Shown: piece after piece, positions 49,601 through 59,500 of the stretch
Layout: each line of letters starts with the position of its first letter
Position numbering within the stretch: position 1 is the first letter of the stretch
Source of the DNA: Bacteroidetes bacterium UBA1935
Lineage (GTDB): Bacteria > Bacteroidota > Bacteroidia > Chitinophagales > Chitinophagaceae
Length of the DNA: 64,000 nt
Assembly: GCA_002337045.1 (NCBI GenBank)
Contig: DDFF01000008.1
Coordinates: 496,001-560,000 of the forward strand
Direction of reading: 5' to 3'
Translations under genes and position numbers: made by a program
Notes under the pieces: model-generated
What the model was told of the DNA's origin: nothing
The model's database searches: none
The model's input: only the letters and a program-made list of their open reading frames with translations

Positions 49601-49877
49601 TAAGGCGGAGTATATCACACCTGCAATGAATTACATGTATCTCACATTGCCATCAGGAGTTTATTTCGATGATATACGCATGGTACCAATTGATGCGAAT
49701 ATGAAATCGTATGTATATGATCCTGTTTCATTCAAATTAACAGCACAACATGATGAAAATAATTTCACAACGTTCTATGAATATGATCAGGAAGGATTGT
49801 TGGTACGAGTGAAGAAAGAAACTGATAGAGGTATTCAGACAGTTAGTGAAAGCAGGCGTTCAAATGCAAAGCAATAA
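43680..49877 (+). CDS. Giant secreted SpvB/RHS-related protein
   Basis: A 2065-residue exported protein with an N-terminal signal segment (KTLLVSMVYQLGFPLYSYA). Right after it comes the stretch SFEPIGTTEMVDMFTGDFNY and GVGIEQEASWVGLGWNINPG, a pattern seen at the start of long Bacteroidota proteins that accompany RHS proteins and resembling SpvB-like regions. The body is strand-rich, and the last 50 residues form RHS/YD-type repeats (FTTFYEYDQEGLLVRVKKET). It has no RHS core or toxin end. With the 3209-residue protein it may form a two-part shell, as TcB and TcC do in Tc toxins. That comparison is inference. Confidence 0.65.
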   Translation: MKKTLLRITAKTLLVSMVYQLGFPLYSYALTSGPSQPEVQSFEPIGTTEMVDMFTGDFNYNIPLLDIEGYPVNISYHSGVGIEQEASWVGLGWNINPGNISRAVRGLPDDFNGETIDKELNIEDEKNFKVGTGISMGFELGGFDTRLSLGFKNYIQFNNYKGTSIGISTEASISLGYFNAGVGMGVGSQAGADVDLSAGFHIPKTVSTDMGPGGNGSIGTGFNTRTGMKDIAFGVSGTYNNTQMPLSFSGSIPIGLQNYVPVVTNPSSLSSFEFQARIGTELLYTFPNGFLSIQKSTMSFVKDGARSGYGYLYSENAPSTAITDFSRDRDGRYNKTMENLPLSSMTYDVYSISGQGTGGIFRPFRNDIGSIYDPEVKSPKSDITSVLTEAGIGNLVEVGTDISLVDNEANSGPWNRLNFRGNEQNSLYEKAFFKQGGELTYNNQQAAGIFSDAPIYLAENMVTLKGKSGNIGALPSKFGNAHVYNTGSTMDRTTRANLISYLTAEEASITDVAQDAKIRHYDKFGESTSDTAFYKPGAAIVNDRYSAGKADKPQATHISEFTQTLPDGRRYVYGIPAMNNLSREVTFSVNSAGADLETGLVSFGGTDDSKDNNQPKEKFYSSTTTPAYAHSYLLSSVLATDYVDVLGDGPTDDDMGGWVKMNYTLWDNDYRWRTPYEGDKAQYNPGFWSDKQDDKGSYLIGSRQQWHVRAIESKNYVAEFYVSKRTDGRGVTSRIYNGSKYSFDNGDLTSNLSDAGYSYKLDSIRLFNKHDRYINGNNATPIKTVIFEYDYSLCKKIPNSNTPGTSGKLTLKRIYFRYGKSEKNLLSPYVFNYTGANPDYNFADKDRWGNYKDHTKDSKLSNYEFPYTAQDGSNLDVDKAPWNLTEILLPSGGKINVVYESDDYAYIQDKRTMQMFHIEGVGNSTKKDNQSKLYEDLNTVNDYLYFKRVPAKENRNLSMKDNYLEGTDYLYYSFALDISGSGKYEHMKGYAHIDAMDKCSDDTSYCYIKIRKEHPGDHPSLMHPATIYGINNGRCYLQHIIYPGYLNGDEGGVKIGKALLDALGELGSVNQNPIVRLVENKHIGRDIDIDKSFIRLHRPGLTKKGGGIRVKQLTLSDSWKSLTGSSTNVDADYGKNYSYTKIDDRYGLVSSGVASYEPIYGGDENPFRMPVPYTAEGGRLLPKIEFFQETPFGESFFPPPVVGYSNIRVSSVHIEQGRSSQSYEDYEFYTAKDYPIEVDYTDKEAPAPTKHSGLSKKTLEVKVFQGYALRFNDMHGKPKRITNTILKSNGTSVTPEPVSSVYYKYREQDGKLYNKVLALKRNRGTINTYAVDSTTLGVETDFTVDTRERYNRTFKRNISMNLNVVIFGVFPVPIPTMFLPEKEETETFHSMVTTKIVQRYGILESVEKMDHGAVTKTSNVIFDSETGGVLLSKTNNEYNTDIYDLKYPAYWAYEKMGPAYMHVGFEEKSDSLIIESGSLYGKLHLNSKNFFAGDEVLLTYKVGTDNTVYQAKGWIMEDYKFIASGMVPSPYRVTAYPPTQPPAANIKWVALRALQNSSGGSLWPGGLDGGDYVKDVTVRILRSARRNMLDKFVQQTTLAQNPYSSSINDLLGGSSGSTAFTKVLNVGVQEFTELATPYGSIATDTTSWDAAPAGYYHPHMFPVDIDSANKQVLNRYVLGHRGNFRPSTEYIYIDNRTYANNVKTDGAYSIKTHPFWGNVNASASNYTILNTTGAEAPYWKKTRAVTKYDVFGNVLEELDATANRVYPLTGNSWNYGMETSTGKRTAVQYGYNKALPTAVANNVQQRSFFFEGFEDYSMLLPKNLHFLYKNTYYHKTPFAKSYHQTLDMAPAKVRNDRYGQDYRQYAMVNNGDSITSAAAHSGNYSMRFSANRTFTIGGQTRNSEATSLFNLLVNAELFRLDVNRKYVVSFWFKPVSGAASTVLSNIGFAYTNSIMSSSTSYPFVLKTGNVDGWYKAEYITPAMNYMYLTLPSGVYFDDIRMVPIDANMKSYVYDPVSFKLTAQHDENNFTTFYEYDQEGLLVRVKKETDRGIQTVSESRRSNAKQ

Positions 49878-49878
49878 G

Positions 49879-50583
49879 ATGAATATGAGTTTAGTCAGAT
49901 TAAGAATGATGATTGGTTTGTTATTGTCACCAGCGATAATATCAGCCCAGGAAACTGACCCTGTGTTGTTATTAGGGAAAATACGTGATGCTAATAACCT
50001 GAAAGCTATCAGTTATGATTATACTGTATGCAGGAAACAGATTGGTGGGTTGAGTGATTGTGCAAGCGGTAAGCTTTTAAAGCAAGGTAATAACTACATA
50101 GATAGCAATAGCTATTACATATCCGCTGTATTGAAGGGTTATTACTGTAAGCTGAATTTCCGTGAACAGAGCGCAACCATTTTTGAGGTAGCTGCTTTCA
50201 GGAAAAAAATGGGCATGCCATTGGAGGAAACTGCTGGTAATGTTATCCCACTGCCTGACTCAATCATTAAGAAATATGGAAAGGTGAATATGTTACAGGG
50301 AGGAGCTGGCAATTATGTAATAGAGCTGAACATGACTGCGCCGTATAATTCTAAAATGGTAATAACAGCCCGTAAGGAAAGCTTACAAGTTCAGTCAATA
50401 AAAATGGAAACACCCGTTAGCGGAGAAACGGATGTTTTTCAGGTATATGAAATGCAACATTTTAAGTTCAGTATAGACGAAAGGGTCTTTGATTTCAATC
50501 GTTTTTTTAAACTGGGCACTGACAAGAAGATTGTATTGAGTGGCAGATATGCCAGATATCAACTAAATACTTTAACCAAATAA
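49879..50583 (+). CDS. Small secreted protein between the two giants
   Basis: A 234-residue exported protein from ATG 49879, one base after the stop of the previous gene (the frame also has upstream starts inside that gene, but this ATG begins the signal peptide directly: LRMMIGLLLSPAIISAQ). The mature part is beta-rich, with YDYTVCRKQIGGLSDCASGK (two Cys, maybe a disulfide) and long strands such as NYVIELNMTAPYNSKMVITA; the layout resembles LolA/LolB-type or outer-membrane-sorting beta folds, without a firm match. It lies 12 bases before the RHS gene, and is a likely accessory for its delivery. Confidence 0.6.
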   Translation: MNMSLVRLRMMIGLLLSPAIISAQETDPVLLLGKIRDANNLKAISYDYTVCRKQIGGLSDCASGKLLKQGNNYIDSNSYYISAVLKGYYCKLNFREQSATIFEVAAFRKKMGMPLEETAGNVIPLPDSIIKKYGKVNMLQGGAGNYVIELNMTAPYNSKMVITARKESLQVQSIKMETPVSGETDVFQVYEMQHFKFSIDERVFDFNRFFKLGTDKKIVLSGRYARYQLNTLTK

Positions 50584-50595
50584 AGTTTACGTACC

Positions 50596-53500
50596 ATGTA
50601 CAGAAAACTATTATTATCCCTGATTACATTACTGGCTTGCCAATTGGTACAGGCACAGAATTTTTACCTATTCCCGAATGAGTATGTGCAAAAGGTGAAA
50701 AGCCATACGATCGCGGCAAGTAGTAGCTATCCCTATACAATGACTGCAGTGCAAGATGGATTATTTTCTAGCACCAGTATTACTACCGGTGCTACTTCGT
50801 ATACTGACGGCGTTTTTAAAAGTACCCTCGGCTATGTAAAAGTGGGAGTCAATAAGGATACCGCCCTTATTGTTGCAAAATATAAGTATTTAGTAACGAT
50901 TGACTTGATAAACCGTCAGGCGTATTCAGGTGCAACCCCGGCAACAACTAAAACGATAGCGCTTGAAATAAGTTACGATCCGGATTCTTTGAAACCGTAT
51001 ACGGATGTTGCAGTATTTAAATTCTCAGGTTACCACCGATTCCAGGCGAGTATTACCAAGATTGAAGATATAAGCGGCACCACACCCGTAACTGTTCCTA
51101 TAGGTTCATTAGCGAAGAACTTTTATGTTGAGACCGGAGTAATCACGGATGAGTATAATACAACATCAATAAGTAGCATCCCAATATATGCGGTATCCTA
51201 TCTTACCAATAGTGATAATAACCTGCATATCAAATGGGGTACCAATATGTCTTTAGACAATTTAATTCAACCGGTCGAGTTTGAATTGGAATGGACTTAT
51301 GTGGATGATTATCGTTATGATTTCAGTAATCACACCGGATCGCATTTTTTTCAATCTGGTTCATTCAGTGGTAATATACCTTATGATTTCAGGAAAAACA
51401 GCACCCGGGTACGCTTGAAAGAAAATACATATGATATACCTCTGGTGTATGAAGGTGGCGCAATTGTGTACCGTATACGTATAGTGCGCCCAACTCAAAC
51501 GAATTACAGAGACGTTATATACGGAGCATGGAATACTGCGGATGCTGGTACAGTTTCATCAACAGATATAGGCAGAGCCTACCTAATCCCTTCAGCACAT
51601 ATGGGTGATAATCTAAACTGGCAGTATACAATCAATTTTGCAGAAGAGGGTAAATATAAGCACGTTATCAATTATTTCGATGGTTCACTTAGGGGCAGGC
51701 AAACGCAAACAAAGATTAATACGGACAGCCTGTATATCATTGCACTCGATAAGTCTTATGACTATGAAGGACATCCGGCTATTCAAACTTTGCCGACCCC
51801 ATTGCAACAGACTTATTTAGGTTATAGGGATGATATTGTCAAAGTTGGAAGCTCTCGGCCTTATAGTCCATCAGATTATGATAGGGTATCATGCAGTCAA
51901 CCCGATTCTTTACCACCACTGCTAGGTACCTCTGTTGCAGGCAATTATTATTCTTCTGCCAATACTGATACCGCAGGTGTACAGAAATTCGTGCCTGATG
52001 CTAAAGGTTACCCTATAATTCAATCTATCTATTCACCTGATAATAGATTGTTATGGCAGGGTGGTGCAGGCTACGACCATCAATTGTGGACTTTACACGG
52101 TACACGTTACGAGTATACTGAACCATTAGATGGGGAGCTGGATTTTTACTTTAAGAATGAAGCGGGAGTAGCGTCGAGTTTCCCCAAGAAAGTAACGATG
52201 GACCCGAATCTGCAAAGCAGTTTTACAATCAGTAATCCTGCTGGCAAACCTATTGCAACCGGACTAATAGGCTTACCCAGCAGCACAACACCAATAGAAA
52301 GTATTGGGGGACAAAATACAGCTCCATTTTGTTCAAATATTTTAAATGGTGTGCAGCAGAATGTTAGTGCGAATGGAATTTCCATCAATAAAAAATTTTA
52401 TGTTGAGATAGATGGCGATCATAGTATTCAATACAGAGTGAAAATACCGGCTTATAGTTTAGGTTGTGGTAATATAAGCGTATTGGCTCGTGCTAATTAT
52501 GATTTTAGCGCAACAGATGAATGCGGCATACCACGTATTCCGAGGACAACGGGTACACTTGGCTTTGATTCAGTTGTAACATCTATGCCAGCTGGGTTTG
52601 ACTATTACAGTTCTACAGCCACCCTGTATCCATTGTCAAAAGGCAATCACACCGTAAACAAAAGTCTTTTGTTTAACCGTTATGAGGTTAACTATCGGGT
52701 AAGACAAGGTGTATTGGCGTTAGAAGCGGCACAATGTTCACCTAACGAAAAATCATTCATTCGAACCAGTGTGGAGAATGCAGGTGTACCTTGTATTAAT
52801 AATATCACTAAAGATTCTTGTGGTAATCGTAAATACCGGATGATACAAGAACTATATCCGGATGCAAAATATGGAGCATATGGTAAAAATTCAGACGGAA
52901 GCTTTGCGATGGACTCTGTGTGTTTCGACTCTTCTGGTGTAAGGGTACATACTGTGAGAATCCCACAATCATCAAACGGCAATTCGATCTTTACAGCAAT
53001 GCAAGTTTGCAATATTAGATATTCCCCGTGTGTATCATCTGTTGCTCCTACAACTATTTTACATCCAAGTTGTTTGAAATTCCGTTACCAGGACGATTGT
53101 ATCACAATGCCGACAAGCGTTACTAAAAACGGACGTACCTATACGGACATAAAAAACCTTCCTGTAGATACCTTCATTTATATATTCAATGATACCATCG
53201 CAACGGCGTTATTGTCTTTACATCCTGAGTTTTGTAAAACAGCATTTTGTGATGATGGTGAATACATAGAAGAATTGAAATCGTTCCAGACGCAAAAACA
53301 GGCAGTGCAAGGGAACCGTTTTGTACTTGATTCGATTATAGCACATGATCCGTTGTATATAAAAGCAAACAGTACGGATAAGCCGGGTATTAAAACCCGC
53401 TTGTCGTTCATGAAGAATAATACGGATAAACGTATTGATAAGATAGCTTTAGAGCAGGCATATTGTGCAGCTGGTAATGGCCAGGAAGTACAACATAATG

Positions 53501-56500
53501 CCAAGTTTCTATATGCTAATGAAATATTGAACACTCAGTTTGTTGACTCACCAGTAAAACAGCAATATTTTGAGGCACTTAAGAGTTTGTATTTAGGCAA
53601 TCGTTCTTATATTCTTCAAAAAGCATTGGATAGTACAAGTGCAACTTGCGCACCTTGTACATCTGCCCGTATGACGTTGGTAGAGCCGGCAGTGTTCCCA
53701 AGATTGTTCAGTTCTAACAGTAATACCATTGCTTCAGATATTAACATGCCTACCTGGCTGAAGGATGTGTTTAATAATTCAATGGATCCGAGTTATAACC
53801 CTTCAGGTTTTAACCCACCACCATCGAATATATCCGATTCTCTGATAAACAAGACTAAAGATTCATTGGCAAGTGGAACAGTGGATGCGATTGTAAGAAA
53901 ACTCGTCAACTGTTCAATAAACCAGGATACCCTTGCATTGATCAAAAGCAGGTTGCTATATTATGTGGGACTAGGTAGTGACTTAACACCTGCAGTGATT
54001 AAGACCGCTCTTACAGACGTAAATGTTTCTGTGAATGATCTTTGTCACAGCTTCTTAGTGGCTTATAATACAGATAAAGATGAGCAGGAATATACGTATG
54101 ATTGTGGTCGCCCTGAATTATACACTGACCTGAAATCATTCCTTAATAGGAGTGAAGTGAAGTCCGTTATCATGGATGCAGATTATGCAGGTAGTGGTTA
54201 CCAAACAATCAATCTGAACGCAACTAACAGTTTTGAGAATAAAATTGCAACTAAACTTGGACTGTCAAGTAATTCCGATCCGGTATGGGTAGAAGGGTTT
54301 TTAGACACTATAAAATACTCCAGCACTTTCTTCCTGAAGTATGTAAAACTAAAAATTACTAAGCCTAGTACAAGTACAAGTATTTCTTTCTATTTCAAAC
54401 GTAAGTCAAGCAGTTCGCCATATTTGGATACTGCAAGCAGTTTGGCTGTGAATGATGTGAGCTGCTTGAATGATGATGATGGCTTACATACAGGTTATGC
54501 CTCCCAGTATACTGCTGTCGCAGATTACTATGTAAGTGGTGTTACAACAGTCAGTAGACGTTACTATATCTGGAGCAGGGATATTCCGCTGATGGTGCAA
54601 CCTGGTAATAAATTGCCACTTGCATGTTTGACCTGCGTTGATATTAAAAATGCCTTAAAAGCATTCAAAGCTGATAAAGCTACTTATGGTTATGATGATG
54701 CGGGTAACCATCCGTTCGCAGACATTACGTTGACCAACTATCTTAATTACAAACTCAATAAACGCCATACCTATTATGAATACATCAACCTGATGAAAGG
54801 TTGCGCAGTGAGTGACTCTGTTGAATTGCCTAATCATTTTGCATTTATACGGTACTATACAAGTAGCGATGCTATTGCAGATTCAATTGTTGACAGGATT
54901 GGGCGATATACATCCAGAAAAATCATTGATACACGTATTAAGTACTATGGTACAGGCATTACGCATATAGGTTTGGATTTTAGTGTAGTACCTTATGATT
55001 CAGTGTTACGTTGCAAGAATGATCTAATAACATTGGGCGGAAATGCAGGTGCAACAGTTCATTATTTACCGACAGATGCTTTAAAAGTTTTAAGGAGTAC
55101 GACATGTACACCTGCTCCATATATTACCACTTATGGTAGTTTTAGTAAGGATATTGCAGGTATTTACAATGGCAAGAATCTCATGTATGTGGATAGTGCA
55201 TTTACTTACACAGGAAGTTATGCCAATGCCTATGCCCATGCGAGCCTGTTAGCGAACCTAAAAAATTATATCAGTAGTTGTTCTAACTCATTCCTGTTAA
55301 AGGATGCTCAACTTTATCGCACAGATGACTATAACAGTACCAATAAGCAAAACTATCTCGCTTATGTATTTGCTTTAGAAGGAAAGTCACGTAATGATAT
55401 TCGTGACTCGATAGATGCGTACAATTTAAAATTTAGGTTGGCTGGTGTAAGTACGAAAGCACTGAAATATGATGACCCTATGTGCGGCGAAAATAAACGA
55501 GACTTGTATATCTGTACTTCTGATCAGAGTACGCACCCCGGAACAACAAGACTGAATAGTATATTCAGTTCGGTAAGTGGTCAGTTGGGTTCTTACAAAC
55601 TTTTCTTAGCCGGAACATCGAATGCACAGGTAATCAACTCGAATCTGAAAGTATATCGCAAAGCAAATGGTGTACACTGGTACCGTTATTTCGATGCTTC
55701 TAATAATTTATACAATGCTTATCTGGAGCCTCCGATTAATTCGCCTTTCGATATAAATACCCTTAAACTGGATTCAGTGAGAATAGGGCCAGGTACTGAT
55801 AGTCTCAAACGTTTTACAGCATACATGCACTACGATGGTAATACAGCAGAAGTTATACCATGCAGAGGTTATGCAAGTTTTGTTTTGGGTTATGGCCAGC
55901 GTGTACAAGACGTAGTATTATACAATAAGCCTGGCTCACTGGATTGTCTAGATAGTATTGATTGCGAGTATCTGATACAGGAGCAGGCTATACTGGCAGG
56001 TAAAGCACGTTACGCATTTTATTTTGATTCTACTGTTGCAAGCCATAGCAACAAAATGTACAGGTATATATTGGATAATACAAGAGATACTTTACTGCTC
56101 TGCACACAGAATGCGAAGAATATGGTAACGCTGTATTATTATGATCTCAATGGTAATCTGCAACGCACCGTGCCACCAGCAGGTGTGGATGCTTCCGGCA
56201 ATGCAGCACATACGAAAGTGACAACTTATACCTATGATTCCCGTAACCTTTTGCGTAATCAAATAACACCTGATGGCGGAACTACTAATTTCTATTATGA
56301 TGCAGTCGGCAGGCTAGCATTTTCACAGAATGACAAGCAGAAAGCATTAGGTAAGTTTAGTTATACTTTATATGATGAACTAAGCCGACCGAAAGAAACC
56401 GGTGAAGTTGTACTGACCTCCCCGAATGCGTCTGCGCCTGTATATGTCGAAAATTCCTTTAATGATGAGAACTACCCAACGGATACGCTGATACGCTATG

Positions 56501-59500
56501 TAAAGACACAAACGAGGTATGATGTTGTTATTACAACATACGATACCATGAAAACAGATATAGGAGCAATAGCTGGTGAAAATCTAAGCACCCAAGATAA
56601 TCTGTTAAACAGGGTTAGTACGGTAACTTATTATTTATCAAAAGCTGCCGACTATAGTGGTGGCACTGATCCAACCCCTCATTTTGCTACTTACTATAGC
56701 TATGATGCGGTGGGAAATGTGAAAACAGTATCATATAACTGTCCAGCTATGCTGCAGGCAAAACAACAGTACAAACGCGTGGACTATGACTATGATCAGA
56801 TAAGCGGGAAAGTGAATATGATAAGTTATAACCATGGTAGACCTGACCAGTTCTACCAGCGTTATCAATATGATGCAGATAACCGCATTATATTAGCTGA
56901 AACAAGTAATGATGGCTTGATATGGAACAGAGATGCCAGTTATACTTATTATAAACATGGTCCGTTAGCAAATACAAAGATTGGTAATAACCAGATACAG
57001 AGTCTTGACTACGCTTATACTATACAAGGGTGGTTGAAAACGATAAATGGCGACGTATTGCGTACTGACAAGCAAATGCTGCCGGATGGATCAACTGGCA
57101 ATGTAACCTATGCGAGAGATGCCATGGCACATGCAATTGATTATTTTAATAATGATTATAAGGCTGTTGTCAATACTGTAAACGGCTTCAATTTCGGAGG
57201 TCCGGCTAAAGGATTGTATAATGGTAATATAGCTCGCACTACTACGGCGATACGTGGCGTGTCAAATAGTGGAGGTGCTAACGACAATATGCGTGCCAGC
57301 TATACCTACGACCAGGCACAGCGATTGGTAAAAGCGGCTTATGAAAGTATTACAGAAAGTAGCCTGACTACCGCTAGTACTGCTAAATTTGCTAATAATT
57401 ATAAATATGATCTGGATGGTAACCTCACGTGGTTGACTCGTTATAATGGTGCTTCTACTGTAGCAAAGATAGATAGTATACATTATAACTATGCTACGAA
57501 TACAAACCGTTTAGGCTACGCTGATGATGTTGTTAATAATATTAGTGGTGGCACCGATTTCCAGAAAGGACAAGTTGCAGGTAACTACAGTTATGATGCT
57601 ATTGGCAATATGACGCAGGATAACCAGGCAAATCTGAAAATGGAATGGAACCTGTATGGTAAGCTGCGTAGTGTAGACTTCCTGACTTCATCACCGAAAA
57701 AGAAACTGTGGTACGATTATGACGGACAAGGTAACAGAGTACGCAAGGACATGGTTACCAATATAGGTGGTGGCAGTGAAAGCCATGTTGGCGAATATTA
57801 TGTTAGAGATGCTAGCGGCAATATATTGACCACTTACAAGTTCAATACAACGTTCTCTAAAATCTCACTAATTAAGCTGACTAACACAGGTATTTATAGC
57901 GACCCTAACTTCCCTAAGTATGTAAATGCAGTAGCTGTAACAGGTAGCTATGTAAAAGGATTTGCAGATAAGGCTATAGATGTGACCGGAACATGGGCGG
58001 ATGGCCAAACCGATAAGCCGGCAAGCTTTTATTTCCAAAATAGCCCGGCGTTATACGGTAATATTTTAACAGGTACTTCTGCTGCAGACTATCTGAATGA
58101 TTTACAAGCATATGATGCGAGTGCGGCACCACAGATATTCAGTAATACATTGATGGGTTCTCCTACCGAGGCTGCAAACCTTATAGATGAAGTGCTGAAC
58201 TATACTGTAGAGGGGAAAAAGCTACTGGAGCATTTGGATGAGCAATTGCCTGACATGGAGCTGAACCAGCTATGGACGAATATTGGTATAGATGCAACAC
58301 GTACACCTGTGCATGTGCAAAATGCTGATACACTGTACAAATGGATGAAGCTGAATAACCAGCAGCCGGCCGTTGTGGGTGCGATACAGACCCTTGTGAT
58401 GGATCCTGGAGTGAACCCGCAAGCACAAGCGTTCTATCATGCTGTGATGCAGGATGATATCATATTTGAATCAACTAACCTGAGAGGTGCAGGAAGTACG
58501 TTTACTACACAAGTTGAGAATCTTGTACATGCCAATGCAGAACAATCTCAGGTAATGGAGTTTTTGGATGGCTGGGCTAATACAGGAGATTGGCTGGCAG
58601 AGAATACTACCCAAAGTGACCGTTTGCAATTGGTATACCGTGCAGACCCGGATAATGTGTTGGCCGATTGGATAGCCATTGCGCCTGATGTAGAAGTGCT
58701 TGATACCGTGCTTGCAAATGCGGAAGATGTACTGGCATTTGACTACTATGATGCCCGTGTAAGCACTAACAGTACGTATAATGTAGGCTTGCCACCGATG
58801 GACCCTGTGAACATTTACAGCTTTGGGCCAGTGGTAGATACTACCAGCCTTGCAGAGCACCATATATATGGTAGCAGCAGGCTGGGTGTGCAGAACTATA
58901 AGGACAGCTTGTACAGGCAGACGTATAATGTGAATACAAGCATTACACCTTTAACGGGCCTCAGTAGTCCTGCAGTGTGGTATGATAACAGGTATAACGA
59001 CCTGATAGATGCCAGCGTCAAAGAACCTTATGGAAACTCACATGTTGGCGAGCTGACCTTGGGAAGAACACTCGGTTACAGAAACTATGAGCTGACAGAT
59101 CATTTGGGTAATGTATTGGCTACGGTTCTTGATAGAAAGACTGGCCACAACCCGGGTGGCGGCGCAAGTAGCTATGATTATTACTTGCCTGATATCAGCA
59201 CCGCACAGGGTTATTATCCATTCGGACAAAGGATGAAGGAATGGCATAGTGAAGTTGGTGATACAGTATATAAATTCGGGTTTAACGGTAAACTAAAAAA
59301 TGATGAACCTTATGGCCAATTTAATCAATATGATTTTGATGCTAGGATGTATAACCCTATGATAGGTAGGTGGATGAGTGTTGATCCGTTAGCTTCAAAA
59401 TACCCAGCAATGAGCCCTTTTAATTTTGCTGGGAACACCCCTATTCAAGCTGTAGATCCTGATGGTAAGATAATTGTTTTTGTAAATGGCCTAATGTTAG